This document shows, one piece after another, positions 6,757-15,751 of a stretch of 64,000 nucleotides of DNA. How positions within the stretch are numbered: position 1 is the stretch's first letter; each line of letters opens with the position of its first letter. Below the pieces are notes generated by a model. That model was given only the letters and a program-made list of their open reading frames with translations, ran no database searches and had not been told where the DNA came from. The stretch spans positions 76,722 to 140,721 of the forward strand of contig CAZYHC010000008.1 in NCBI GenBank assembly GCA_964646625.1, given 5' to 3'. The DNA comes from DAOULT01 sp964646625. Its GTDB lineage: Bacteria > Chloroflexota > Anaerolineae > CAZYHC01. Both the position numbers and the translations under genes were made by a program.

Positions 6757-9165
6757 ATGAAAGTCGGCATTCTCGGTCGCAACGATTACTGGGGCAAAAC
6801 CTTTACCGAACAGGACTATCGGGTGGTACGCGAAGCGAAGATTGAGCTCGTCAAAATCTTCGAGTACACCGATCTGTCGGTCTTCCAGCGGCTGCGCGAT
6901 GAGAACCCTGCCCTGGCGTTCATCGTCCGCCTGTACGACGAGGCCGGCCTCGGCCAGCCGGAAGAGTTCGTCAATCGCCACGCCTGGCGTATCGAACAAC
7001 TGCGTCCCTTCGCCACAGACTTTGAAATCCTCAACGAGCCCAACCGCGCGGAGGAAGGTTGGGGGCCCGCTGCCGACCAGGCCCAGCGCTTCAACCACTG
7101 GTACCTGGAGGTGTTAGAGCGGCTGCGAGCCCTTCTGCCCCGGGCCTCTTTCGGCTTCCCCGGCCTGTCGCCCCATCCCCCAGGCGAGACCATCAGCGAC
7201 CTGGAATGGCTGCAAATCTGCCAGGAAGCGGTACAGGCCTCCGATTGGCTGGGCTGTCATTGTTACTGGTCGGATGAAGCCGGGATGCTCCACCATAGCG
7301 ACGGCCTGCGCTTCACCCAATACCACACCCTCTTCCCCGATAAAACCATCCACATCACCGAGTTCAACAGCCACCCCACCCTGATCGATCAGTGGCAGCG
7401 GGCCACCCAGTACAGGAGATATTACACCACTCTGGGCGATTATCCTTACGTGGCCTCGGCCAGCGCCTTCATCATCTCTTCGCCCGACCCTGCCTGGGAT
7501 GCCCTGGCCTGGTGGGCCCCCCAGAGCGGCCAATCGCGGCCGGTGGTCTGGGAGGTGGGGAGCATCCCCCGTCCCATCGGCGACCCCCAGGAAAAGCCCG
7601 TCTACGACGTGAAATACCTGAGCCACAACACGCCCGGCACGATGGTCGCCGGACAGACCAACGCCGTGCGCCTGACTCTCAAAAACGCGGGCCGCAAAAC
7701 CTGGCTGGCGAGCGGCTACAACAAGGTGCGCCTGGGTTATCACTGGCATAACCATGATGGCAGCCTGGTGCCCGCCAGCCTGTGGGCCGATTTGCGTACT
7801 GCCCTGCCCCACGACCTGCGCCCCGACGAACACCTTACCCTCCAGGCCGAAGTAGGCCCTCCCGTGGTCGAAGGCCAGTATATCCTCAAGTGGGACATGG
7901 TGGAGGAGATGGTCACCTGGTTTGCCTGGCAGGAGGTGCCCACCCTGGACGTCAGGGTCCAGGTTGAGCCTGCCCCTCCCTCGCCCGTGCCCGGCGCGGC
8001 CAGGCCCAGCGCCAGCCACAACAACGTGCAGAGCGGCCCGGATAACCTGCGCCAGGCCCTGGACGGCAGCCCCTATACCCGCTGGAGCACCTTCACCCCG
8101 CAAAGGCCGGGCATGTGGTTTCGCCTGGATTTGGGCCAACTGATGACCATCAGCCATCTGCGGCTGGACAACAGTTTTTCCCCCAAAGATTACCCGCGCG
8201 GCTACGTGGTCAGGCTCTCCACCGACGGAGCCCACTGGACAACAGTGGCCGAAAACCACGCCAACGGCGGCCCGCTGGACGTGACTTTCACCCCGCAGTT
8301 GACACGCTACATCCACATCGATCAGACGGGTTCAGATTCCTTTTACTGGTGGTCCATCCACGCCATCGAGATCGAAGCCGATCCGGCCGGGGGTTGGACC
8401 ATCAGCGCCAGCCACAACAACGTGCAAAGCGGCGCGGACAACCTGAGCTTCGCCCTGGACGGCAATCCCCAAACCCGCTGGAGCAGCCGTGAGCCGCAAA
8501 GGCCGGGCATGTGGTTTGCCCTCGACCTGGGCGCAGTGCAGACCCTATCCCGCCTCGAACTGGTCAACGAGGGCTCTCCCCAGGATTATCCCAGAGGCTA
8601 CGTGGTCAAACTCTCCACGAACGGCCAAAACTGGGAGATGGTTTCATCCGTGAAGAATAATGACCGGCCGCTGGTTATCACCTTCCCGCCTCGTTCAGCC
8701 CGCTACGTCCACGTCGAGCAGACGGGTTCTGACTCCTTCTACTGGTGGTCTATCCACGAGATCCTTGTTTCTGAGGAGCCGGTCATAACCGCCAGCGCCA
8801 GCCACAACGACGTGCTCAGCGGCCCGGACAATCTGCGCCAGGCCCTGGACAGCCTGGCCCACACTCGCTGGAGCACCAGAGCCTTGCAGACCCCCGGCAT
8901 GTGGTTCGAGCTGGACCTGAGCCAGACCAAAACGGTGCGCGGCCTGTCCCTGGACAACACGGCTTCTCCCTTCGATTATCCACGGGGCTACGTGGTGCGG
9001 GTCTCAGCCGACGGGGTAAACTGGCAAACGGTGGCCAAAAACTCGGCCAACGACCGCCCCCTGGACCTCGATTTCGCCCCCCGGCAGGTCCGTTACCTCC
9101 GCGTGGAGCAGACGGGTAGCTCCACGCGGTACTGGTGGTCTATCCACGAGGTTTATGTCAAGTAG
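6757..9165 (+). CDS. Clan GH-A-like hydrolase with Ig-like domain and three discoidin (F5/8 type C) domains
   Basis: 802 residues. Residues 1-285 read as a TIM barrel of glycoside hydrolase clan A type: FEILNEPN places a candidate acid/base at E94 after Asn, and HITEFN a candidate nucleophile at E202. An Ig-like domain follows (about 290-405), resembling the Trp-rich Nbr1-type fold. Then come three discoidin/CBM32-like domains at about 418-545, 546-672 and 673-802. Each begins SASHN-(N/D)-V and ends with QTGS then YWWSIH. Such domains bind sugars at surfaces. Substrate is unknown. Odd: no signal peptide is visible although discoidin modules are usually extracellular. Its paralog lies at 9891-11909. 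The stop codon TAG is partly formed by the adjoining REP element. Confidence 0.8.
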   Translation: MKVGILGRNDYWGKTFTEQDYRVVREAKIELVKIFEYTDLSVFQRLRDENPALAFIVRLYDEAGLGQPEEFVNRHAWRIEQLRPFATDFEILNEPNRAEEGWGPAADQAQRFNHWYLEVLERLRALLPRASFGFPGLSPHPPGETISDLEWLQICQEAVQASDWLGCHCYWSDEAGMLHHSDGLRFTQYHTLFPDKTIHITEFNSHPTLIDQWQRATQYRRYYTTLGDYPYVASASAFIISSPDPAWDALAWWAPQSGQSRPVVWEVGSIPRPIGDPQEKPVYDVKYLSHNTPGTMVAGQTNAVRLTLKNAGRKTWLASGYNKVRLGYHWHNHDGSLVPASLWADLRTALPHDLRPDEHLTLQAEVGPPVVEGQYILKWDMVEEMVTWFAWQEVPTLDVRVQVEPAPPSPVPGAARPSASHNNVQSGPDNLRQALDGSPYTRWSTFTPQRPGMWFRLDLGQLMTISHLRLDNSFSPKDYPRGYVVRLSTDGAHWTTVAENHANGGPLDVTFTPQLTRYIHIDQTGSDSFYWWSIHAIEIEADPAGGWTISASHNNVQSGADNLSFALDGNPQTRWSSREPQRPGMWFALDLGAVQTLSRLELVNEGSPQDYPRGYVVKLSTNGQNWEMVSSVKNNDRPLVITFPPRSARYVHVEQTGSDSFYWWSIHEILVSEEPVITASASHNDVLSGPDNLRQALDSLAHTRWSTRALQTPGMWFELDLSQTKTVRGLSLDNTASPFDYPRGYVVRVSADGVNWQTVAKNSANDRPLDLDFAPRQVRYLRVEQTGSSTRYWWSIHEVYVK

Positions 9166-9196
9166 GTGCCTGGCACTTTGAAAGTGCCAGGCACCT
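9164..9196. repeat. REP palindrome upstream of the RAYT gene
   Basis: 33-nt perfect-arm palindrome of the AGGTGCCTGGCACTT family. Its first two bases are the last two of the preceding TAG stop codon. Confidence 0.9.
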
Positions 9197-9220
9197 GAAG
9201 AAAAGCGAGAGGCTCTAACC

Positions 9221-9802
9221 ATGTCACGTCGAAGAGTGCGATTCGCCCAGGGGCAGTATTACCATATCTACAATCGTGGTATTGGGCGTCAGCCTATATT
9301 TCGAGAAGAGGATAACTACCTATTCGTGCTGCGCTTGGTGAAGAAATATGCCAGGGCACTTAGCATCGCCGTGATTGCTTACTGTCTGATGCCCAACCAT
9401 TATCACTTTCTGGTGCGGCAAGACAACGAGGAACCAGTAGGCTTGCTGCCTCAAAGGGTTTTTAACAGCTACACTAAGGCGTTCAACAAACTCTACAACC
9501 GTACTGGCACCCTCTTTGAAGGGCGCTACAGGGCTATCCACGTAGACAGAGATAACCACCTGCTTCATCTGTGTCGATACATTCACGCTAATCCGGTGAA
9601 GGATGGATTAGTGTCGCATTTAGAAGAGTGGCCGTATTCCAACTACCACGAGTGGGTTGGAATACGTAGTGGCACGTTGGTTGACCGGGCCTTTGTGCAT
9701 GGGTATTTCCCGGTAGGGCAGACTTATGGACGGTTCGTTTTAGATTATCTGGCTGGACTGGATAAGCTGCCTGAAGGAATTGAGGCGTACTTGTTAGAAT
9801 AA
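9221..9802 (+). CDS. REP-associated tyrosine transposase (RAYT, Y1/IS200-like)
   Basis: 193 residues of the Y1 transposase fold. The HUH metal motif appears as LMPNHYHFLVR near residue 65, and the family motif RYIHANPVKDGL, which carries the presumed catalytic Tyr, near residue 125. Related enzymes nick and join single-stranded DNA at REP palindromes. Here the gene is bracketed by three such palindromes (9164-9196, 9803-9836, 9841-9873), the last two immediately after the stop codon. This is the classic REPtron layout. It sits exactly between the two GH-A/discoidin paralogs. The ORF is intact, so activity is possible. The ribosome-binding site (GAGAGG, 8 nt before ATG) is moderate. Confidence 0.9.
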   Translation: MSRRRVRFAQGQYYHIYNRGIGRQPIFREEDNYLFVLRLVKKYARALSIAVIAYCLMPNHYHFLVRQDNEEPVGLLPQRVFNSYTKAFNKLYNRTGTLFEGRYRAIHVDRDNHLLHLCRYIHANPVKDGLVSHLEEWPYSNYHEWVGIRSGTLVDRAFVHGYFPVGQTYGRFVLDYLAGLDKLPEGIEAYLLE

Positions 9803-9836
9803 AGGTGCACGGCACTTTTGGAAGTGCCGCGCACCT
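9803..9836. repeat. REP palindrome, variant with GGTGCACGGCACTT arms
   Basis: Begins on the base after the RAYT stop codon. The arms differ from the main family at the centre (CACGGC instead of CCTGGC). The same variant recurs in degenerate form at 56135-56195. Confidence 0.88.
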
Positions 9837-9840
9837 GATA

Positions 9841-9873
9841 AGGTGCCTGGCACTTCGGAAGTGCCAGGCACCT
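9841..9873. repeat. REP palindrome, main type
   Basis: Main-type palindrome 4 nt after the variant copy, in the leader of the second GH-A/discoidin gene. A naive ORF start at 9843 would translate through it, but the real ATG at 9891 lies beyond it. Confidence 0.9.
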
Positions 9874-9890
9874 GGAAGCAGGAGAGGAAG

Positions 9891-11909
9891 ATGAAAGTCG
9901 GCATCCTGGGTCGTAACGATTACTGGGGCAAGACCTTTACCGAACACGATTATCGGGTCATCCGCGAGGCTAAGATCGAGCTCATCAAGATGTTCGAGTA
10001 CACCGACCTCTCGGTCTTTCAGCGTTTGCACGACGAGAACCCCCACCTGGAGTTCATGGTCAGGCTGTACGAACCTGAAGGGCCAGGCACGCCGGACTCC
10101 TTTGTGAGCAGGCACGCCCCACGCCTCAGCGAACTGCGGCCTTTCGCCAGCAGCTTCGAGATCCTGAACGAGCCTAACTTTCCCGGCGAAGGCTGGGGCC
10201 CAGACGCCGAACAGGCCAAAATTTTCAACCGCTGGTACCTGGAGGTCCTGGAGCGTCTGCGCACCCTCTTCCCCTGGGCGGTGTTCGGCTTTCCCGGCCT
10301 GTCGCCCACCCTGTTGCCCGGCGAAACCTTCACCGATCTCCAATGGCTGGAGGCCTGTCGCCAGGCAGTGGAACACTCGGACTGGCTGGGCTGCCATTGT
10401 TACTGGTCGGACCTGGCCGGTATGCTCCACCAGGGCTATGGTCTGCGTTTTACCCAGTATCATCGCCTGTTCCCCGGTAAGACCATCCACATCACCGAAT
10501 TCAACAACGACCTGGGACGCATCGACGATTGGCACCGGGCCTTGCAATACGAAAGCTATTATAAGGCCCTGGGCGATTACTTTTACGTGGCCTCGGCCAG
10601 CGCCTTTATCGTCTCCTCTCCTGATAAATATTGGGACAGGCTGGCCTGGTGGGACTACAAAAGCGGCGAATCGCGTCCGGTGGTCTGGAAGGTAGGGGGC
10701 ATCTCGCGTCCTATCGGTTCCCCCCATCCAGGCCCGACCTACGCCGTGAAGTACGTCAGCCACAATACACCCCGCCAGATGGCCGCCGGAGAGACCCGTA
10801 CCGTGCGCTTCACCGTCGAGAACACGGGACGCAAAACCTGGCCCGCCGAAGGCTACAACAAGGTGCGGCTGGGCTATCACTGGCACAACCGTGATGGCAG
10901 TCTCTTATCCTCCGCGTTGTGGGCCGACCTGCGCACCGGCCTGCCCCACGACCTGCGCAGCGGCGAACAGGTAAACCTGCTGGCCGAAGTGGGCGCTCCC
11001 CGCCTGGAAGGAAACTTCGTCCTCAAGTGGGACATGGTGGAGGAAATGGTCACCTGGTTCGCCTGGCAGGAGGTGCCTACCCTGGATGTCGAGGTGCAGG
11101 CGGGGGCCGGCGTTCCGCAGGAAGTGCCCGGCCCGTTGAAGGTCAGCGCCAGCCACAACAACGTCACCAGCGGCCCCGATAACCTGCTCTACGCCATAGA
11201 CGGCAAAGCGCACACCCGCTGGAGCACCTTCACTCCCCAGAGGCCAGGCATGTGGTTTGCCATTGACCTGGGCCAGGTACAGACCGTAACTCAGGTCACG
11301 TTGAGCAACGGGGGCTCGCCCCACGATTACCCGCGCGGCTACGTGGTCAAAGTTTCCCCGGACAACCAGCACTGGGAGACGGTGGCGGTGAAGGAACACA
11401 ACGATGGCTCGGTGGCCGTGACCTTCGCCCCCCGCCAGGTTCGCTACATCCGCATCGAGCAGACGGGCTCCGATCCCTTCTATTGGTGGTCCATCCACGA
11501 GGTGTACGTTTCCACCAAAAGCGGCCTGACGGTCAGCGCCAGCCACAACGACGTGCACAGCGGCCCCGATAACCTGCTCCAGGCCATAGACGGCAACGCC
11601 TACACCCGCTGGAGCAGCCGCGAGCCGCAGAAGCCGGGCATGTGGTTCGCCATCGACCTGGGCGGCCCCCAGAACGTGTCCCAGCTCAGCCTGGATAACG
11701 ACCGCTCGCCCAAAGACTACCCGCGCGGCTACGTGGTCAAAGTTTCGCCGGACGGCCAGCGCTGGGAGGTCGTGGCCCAAAAAGCGATGAACGACCGTCC
11801 GCTGGCGGTGAGCTTTGCGCCGCGCCAGGTGCGCTACCTGCGGATCGAGCAGACCGGCTCAGACGACTTTTACTGGTGGTCGGTACATGGGGTGCAGGTG
11901 AAAGAATAA
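9891..11909 (+). CDS. Clan GH-A-like hydrolase with Ig-like domain and two discoidin domains (paralog)
   Basis: 672 residues from ATG 9891, supported by GGAGAGGAAG just upstream and by the N terminus MKVGILGRNDYWGKTF, almost identical to its paralog at 6757. The same architecture is present with one discoidin domain fewer: barrel with FEILNEPN (candidate acid/base Glu) and HITEFN (candidate nucleophile Glu), Ig-like domain, then two F5/8 type C domains ending at the C terminus. No signal peptide is visible. The pair probably arose by tandem duplication with later gain or loss of a discoidin unit and invasion by the RAYT/REP element between them. Biochemical substrate unknown. Confidence 0.8.
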   Translation: MKVGILGRNDYWGKTFTEHDYRVIREAKIELIKMFEYTDLSVFQRLHDENPHLEFMVRLYEPEGPGTPDSFVSRHAPRLSELRPFASSFEILNEPNFPGEGWGPDAEQAKIFNRWYLEVLERLRTLFPWAVFGFPGLSPTLLPGETFTDLQWLEACRQAVEHSDWLGCHCYWSDLAGMLHQGYGLRFTQYHRLFPGKTIHITEFNNDLGRIDDWHRALQYESYYKALGDYFYVASASAFIVSSPDKYWDRLAWWDYKSGESRPVVWKVGGISRPIGSPHPGPTYAVKYVSHNTPRQMAAGETRTVRFTVENTGRKTWPAEGYNKVRLGYHWHNRDGSLLSSALWADLRTGLPHDLRSGEQVNLLAEVGAPRLEGNFVLKWDMVEEMVTWFAWQEVPTLDVEVQAGAGVPQEVPGPLKVSASHNNVTSGPDNLLYAIDGKAHTRWSTFTPQRPGMWFAIDLGQVQTVTQVTLSNGGSPHDYPRGYVVKVSPDNQHWETVAVKEHNDGSVAVTFAPRQVRYIRIEQTGSDPFYWWSIHEVYVSTKSGLTVSASHNDVHSGPDNLLQAIDGNAYTRWSSREPQKPGMWFAIDLGGPQNVSQLSLDNDRSPKDYPRGYVVKVSPDGQRWEVVAQKAMNDRPLAVSFAPRQVRYLRIEQTGSDDFYWWSVHGVQVKE

Positions 11910-11973
11910 ATTAAGCGTCTATATATTAGTAAAGGCTGAATGTATATAATCTATGTTATATTTCACTTCCACC

Positions 11974-12003
11974 TTGACAAAATACCGGATTTCATGGTAC
12001 ACT
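11974..12003 (+). promoter_or_regulatory. Promoter for the secreted propeller/DUF11 protein
   Basis: TTGACA, 18-nt spacer, TACACT, about 125 nt upstream of ATG 12128. The AT-rich stretch 11910-12127 contains nothing else recognised. Confidence 0.6.
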
Positions 12004-12127
12004 TATTTTGTATAGATGCTGACAAGGCAGCGGCAGTTGCAACGTAGTCTCAATGTAATGCCGTCTTTTTTCTTTGGATAGGAAAAGAGACGAAAACTTT
12101 TCACTATTATGCAAAAGGAGGAGAAAA

Positions 12128-13888
12128 ATGAAAAAGGTAAGACAAAGAACAATACTGGTGCGGCTGGCTTTGGCGTTGGCGTTGTTGGCGCTGGCCCTGG
12201 CTACGGCCTACGCCGACCCGCCGGGTACCGAACGGGTCAGCGTGGGCTCCGGCGGCATCCAGGCCACCGGCGGCGATAGCAACTGCCCATCCATCTCAGC
12301 CGACGGACGCTACGTGGCCTTCCATTCCGTGGCCACTAACCTGGTGGCCGGCGACACCAACGGGTTTAGTGACATCTTCTTGCACGACCGGCAGACGGAC
12401 CAGACTATCCGCGTCAATGTGAGCTTCACCGGCACCCAGGCCGCCGGTGGCGTCAGCTTCTTCCCCTCCATCTCAGCTGACGGGCACATCGTGGCCTTCC
12501 AATCCGCCGCCGACAACCTGATAGACGGCGACAACAACAATCGGGCGGACATCTTCGTGCGCAACCGGCAGTTGGACGAGACCTTCCGCGTCAGTGTGGA
12601 CTCCACCGGCAACTACGAAGGCGACGACCACAGCTACGACCCATCCATCTCAGCCGACGGGCGCTACGTGGCCTTCTCGTCCGCGGCCACCAACCTGGTG
12701 ACCGGCGACACCAACGGGAATGTGGACACCTTCGTGCACGAAATAGGGGAGGCGTGCCAGACCACCCGCGTCAGCGTGGACTCCACCGGCGCCCAGGCCA
12801 CCGGCGGCGGGAGCGGAGATCCATCCATCTCGGCCGACGGGCGCTACGTGGCCTTCGAGTCCTTTGCCACCGACCTGGTGACCGGCGACTCCAACGCTCA
12901 GCCGGACATCTTCGTGCACGACCGGCAGACGGGCCAGACCACCCGCGTCAGCGTGGATTCCGCCGGCGGCCAGGCCACCGGCGGCGGGAGCTACAACCCC
13001 GCCATTTCGGCCGACGGGCGCTACGTGGCCTTCCAGTCCGGGGCCACCAACCTGGTGATCGGCGACTCCAACGCTCAGACGGACGTCTTCGTGCGTGACC
13101 GGCAGACGGGCCAGACCACCCGCGTCAGCGTGGACTCCACCGGCGGCCAGGCCACCGGCGGCGGGAGCTACAACTCCGCCATCTCAGCCGACGGGCGCTA
13201 CGTGGCCTTCGAGTCCGATGCCACCAATCTGGTGGATGGCGACTCCAACGCTCAGAGAGACATCTTCGTGCACGACCGGCAGACGGGCCAGACTACCCGC
13301 CTCAACTTGGGCCCCGCCGACGCCCAGGCCACCGGCGGCGATAGCAGATACCCCTCCATCTCAGCCGACGGGCGCTACGTGGCCTTCTCGTCCACGGCCA
13401 CCGACCTGGTGACCGGCGACACCAACGCCCTGGGGGACGTCTTCGTGCGCAGCCGGGGGGACCCGGCGCTGGTCATCACCAAACAGGACAACCCCGATCC
13501 GGTCTGGGCCAGAGAGCTGCTGACCTACACCCTGACCATCTCCGAGACCGGCGGGCTGTTCGACGCCACGGGCATGGTGGTCAGCGATACCGTGCCCGCC
13601 AATACCACCTGCTGCCTGAGCATCAGCGACGGCGGCGCGCCGGTGGGCGGCGAAGTGCTGTGGGCGGGCCTGACGGTCAGCTCCAGCCAGGGCATCAGCG
13701 TCACCTTTGTGGTGACGGTCAACCAGGTATCCAGCGGCACGGTCATCTACAATAATTACTACCGGGCAGTCATCAGCACTACCCAGGGGACAACCGGAGC
13801 GACGGGCAACCCCGTGACCACCACGGTGTGGGCAGAGTCGAAGAGTTACCTGCCCACCATCCAGAGGAACCTGGTCATCACGCGGTAA
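12128..13888 (+). CDS. Secreted seven-repeat TolB-like propeller protein with DUF11 domain
   Basis: 586 residues from ATG 12128, which has AAGGAGG at ideal spacing; the ORF extends upstream but without a comparable site. The signal peptide ends near ATAYA. Seven consecutive repeats of about 59 residues, each with SISADGRYVAF and GDxN then D(I/V)FV, should close a seven-bladed beta-propeller. A DUF11-type Ig-like domain follows (LVITKQDNPDPV to VTFVVTVNQV). The protein ends in a short tail containing YLPTIQRN, similar to tails common on secreted Chloroflexota proteins (recollection, not tested). No catalytic residues are evident. Binding or adhesive surface protein is the best guess. Confidence 0.82.
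   Translation: MKKVRQRTILVRLALALALLALALATAYADPPGTERVSVGSGGIQATGGDSNCPSISADGRYVAFHSVATNLVAGDTNGFSDIFLHDRQTDQTIRVNVSFTGTQAAGGVSFFPSISADGHIVAFQSAADNLIDGDNNNRADIFVRNRQLDETFRVSVDSTGNYEGDDHSYDPSISADGRYVAFSSAATNLVTGDTNGNVDTFVHEIGEACQTTRVSVDSTGAQATGGGSGDPSISADGRYVAFESFATDLVTGDSNAQPDIFVHDRQTGQTTRVSVDSAGGQATGGGSYNPAISADGRYVAFQSGATNLVIGDSNAQTDVFVRDRQTGQTTRVSVDSTGGQATGGGSYNSAISADGRYVAFESDATNLVDGDSNAQRDIFVHDRQTGQTTRLNLGPADAQATGGDSRYPSISADGRYVAFSSTATDLVTGDTNALGDVFVRSRGDPALVITKQDNPDPVWARELLTYTLTISETGGLFDATGMVVSDTVPANTTCCLSISDGGAPVGGEVLWAGLTVSSSQGISVTFVVTVNQVSSGTVIYNNYYRAVISTTQGTTGATGNPVTTTVWAESKSYLPTIQRNLVITR
12226..13470 (+). repeat. In-gene tandem repeats, about 177 nt period
   Basis: Seven tandem units. 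Units 4 to 6 are the most alike at DNA level (recurrent CGCGTCAGCGTGGA about every 177 nt), suggesting recent homogenisation or expansion. Confidence 0.85.
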
Positions 13889-13897
13889 TGAACATCC

Positions 13898-13928
13898 GAA
13901 CCCAGGTTGTTGGCAAAAACCTGGGTTC
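13898..13928. other. Stem-loop after the propeller gene
   Basis: GAACCCAGGTT pairs with AACCTGGGTTC around a 9-nt loop, without a following T-run. It precedes the stronger terminator at 13946-13980. Confidence 0.5.
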
Positions 13929-13945
13929 TCCAGTGCCAGACGTTC

Positions 13946-13980
13946 AACGGGCGAGGGTTTCGAGCCTCGCCCGTTTTTGT
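13946..13980 (+). terminator. Rho-independent terminator of the propeller gene
   Basis: AACGGGCGAGG stem with CCTCGCCCGTT, followed by TTTTTGT. Confidence 0.85.
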
Positions 13981-14027
13981 CGTTGAGGACCAATACCTCT
14001 TTGGCTGCCGGCGGCTGGTGACGCAAG

Positions 14028-14056
14028 TTGCAAATAATGATAAAACGTGGTATCAT
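14028..14056 (+). promoter_or_regulatory. rex promoter
   Basis: TTGCAA, 17-nt spacer, TATCAT, 61 nt upstream of ATG 14118. Confidence 0.6.
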
Positions 14057-14074
14057 TAGTAGAAAATTTCACAA
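14057..14074. promoter_or_regulatory. Candidate Rex operator
   Basis: TTCACAA half-site at 14068-14074 with a weaker partner (TAGTAGA) 4 nt upstream, matching the TTGTGAA-N4-TTCACAA layout known for Rex. It lies at the transcription start region of rex, as expected for autoregulation. The left half is poor. Confidence 0.4.
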
Positions 14075-14117
14075 ACAGGCGGTTTTGCTCCCTCCATTTG
14101 GCTGTAGGAGGCAAACT

Positions 14118-14738
14118 ATGGTTTCGACAAAGATTCCTGATATCGTTATCGGGCGGCTACCCATTTATCTGCGCGCCCTGGCCTTTCTGGTCGAAGAAGG
14201 TCAGGAGTTCACTTCCTCCCAGGAATTAGGCGCCAGACTGGGCATCAGTTCCGTCCAGATACGTAAGGACCTCTCTCACTTTGGCGAGTTTGGCAAACAG
14301 GGGACGGGCTACGAGATCAAGTATCTCCAGCAACAGTTGCAGCAAATCCTGAACGTGACTACCGAGTGGCCGGTGGCGCTGGTGGGGGGCGGCGACCTGG
14401 GCCACGCCATGGTCAATTACGACCTATTCAGGGAAAAGGGGTTTCGCATTGTGGTCGTTTTCGATAACAACCCGCGAAAAATTGGGGAAAAAATGGGGGA
14501 TTTAGAGATTTTGGATAGCCAATCGATGCCCACAGTCATCAAGGGGTTGGGCATCAAAATAGCCATTGTAGCCGTGCCTGCCAGCGCCGCCCAGAAGGTG
14601 GTAGATACTCTGGTCAAGGCAGGGGTCAAAGCTATCCTTAACTATGCTCCCATTACCCTGCGAGTGCCCGACGACGTTCAGGTCCAGCACATCGATCCGG
14701 TGGCTCATCTGCAAAGGATGACTTATTATCTACTATAA
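14118..14738 (+). CDS. rex: Redox-sensing transcriptional repressor Rex
   Basis: 206 residues from ATG 14118 (TAGGAGG 6 nt upstream). The N-terminal winged helix includes SSVQIRKDLSHFGEFGKQG, the DNA-recognition region typical of Rex. The C-terminal Rossmann domain has a GGGDLGHA dinucleotide loop and VVVFDNNP, plus the late ILNYAPITL segment. Rex senses the NADH/NAD+ ratio and represses fermentation and respiration genes when NAD+ dominates. Its 3' end overlaps the convergent mreB stop by 6 nt. Confidence 0.93.
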   Translation: MVSTKIPDIVIGRLPIYLRALAFLVEEGQEFTSSQELGARLGISSVQIRKDLSHFGEFGKQGTGYEIKYLQQQLQQILNVTTEWPVALVGGGDLGHAMVNYDLFREKGFRIVVVFDNNPRKIGEKMGDLEILDSQSMPTVIKGLGIKIAIVAVPASAAQKVVDTLVKAGVKAILNYAPITLRVPDDVQVQHIDPVAHLQRMTYYLL

Positions 14739-15737
14739 TGAAGGCGTGCTCCTCTTGATGATATGGTAGTTATCCAAAGCTTTACCGGCGCCCAGAGCCA
14801 CACAAGCGATGGCATTTTCAGCTACGTAGCAGGGGACCCCTGTTTCCTGAGTCAACAACCGCGCGATGTTGCGCAATAGAGAACTCCCTCCGGCCAGCAT
14901 CATCCCGCGGTCGATGATGTCGGAGGCCAGCTCAGGTGGGGTTTTCTCCAGCACCGATTTCACCGCTCCGACGATAGCGGCCAGCGGTTCGGCGATGGCT
15001 TCCGTCACCTCTGAGGAAGTAATCTCGATAGTCTTGGGCAAACCCGCCACCTGATCACGGCCCTTTACTTCCAGCGACAGTTCTTCGTCCAGCGGTAGAG
15101 CACTACCAATCCGAATCTTGATTTCCTCAGCCGTCTGTTCCCCGATCATCAGGTTATATTTTTTGCGAATGTAAGCAGCAATAGCTTCGTCTATCTTATT
15201 GCCGCCTATCCGGATAGAGCTGCTGACCACGATCCCGTTTAGAGAGATCACCGCCGCCTCGCTGGTGCCACCTCCCATATTGAGGATCATGTTGCCTGTG
15301 GGCGTTCCCACAGGCATGCCAGCCCCCAGAGCGGCAGCCAGAGGTTCAGGCAACAAATAAGCTTCTTTGCCGCCGGCCTGAATGGCGGCATCATGCACCG
15401 CCCGGCTCTCCACACTGGTCACTCCCACCGGAACGCTGATCATTACCGTAGGACGAAACACGGGAAAACGCCCACACACCTTAGTAATGAAATAACGCAA
15501 CATGGCCTCGGTGACGACGTAGTCAGCGATGACTCCATCGCGCATAGGCCGAGCTACCTCGATGGCTTCCGGAGTACGTCCCAACATGCTACGGGCTTCG
15601 TTACCAACGGCCACGATTTTATTGTCTTCGATAGAGATAGCCACCATAGAGGGTTCCTGTAGAACGATGCCCTTGCCCTTGACGTAGACCAATACATTGA
15701 CCGTACCCAAATCTATGCCTATCTGCTTAGCGAACAT
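14733..15737 (-). CDS. mreB: Rod-shape-determining actin homolog MreB
   Basis: 334 residues, normal length. The actin-fold motifs are clear: phosphate-1 IGIDLGTVNVLVY, phosphate-2 region LNMGGGTSEAAVISL, and the adenosine motif MMLAGGSSLLRNI. MreB polymerises under the membrane and guides wall synthesis. No mreC or mreD follows. It lies directly downstream of atpC in the same direction (14-nt gap), so it may be read from the ATP synthase transcript. Confidence 0.93.
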   Translation of the reverse strand: MFAKQIGIDLGTVNVLVYVKGKGIVLQEPSMVAISIEDNKIVAVGNEARSMLGRTPEAIEVARPMRDGVIADYVVTEAMLRYFITKVCGRFPVFRPTVMISVPVGVTSVESRAVHDAAIQAGGKEAYLLPEPLAAALGAGMPVGTPTGNMILNMGGGTSEAAVISLNGIVVSSSIRIGGNKIDEAIAAYIRKKYNLMIGEQTAEEIKIRIGSALPLDEELSLEVKGRDQVAGLPKTIEITSSEVTEAIAEPLAAIVGAVKSVLEKTPPELASDIIDRGMMLAGGSSLLRNIARLLTQETGVPCYVAENAIACVALGAGKALDNYHIIKRSTPSL

Positions 15738-15751
15738 CTATCCTCCAACCA

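Noticed and set aside
9843..9890. Longer N terminus for the second GH-A/discoidin protein
   Set aside because: The extra codons are a translated REP palindrome, and a strong site precedes ATG 9891, where the paralog's N terminus also begins.
12226..13470. CRISPR-like or satellite array
   Set aside because: The repeats are in frame, about 177 nt long and encode propeller blades.
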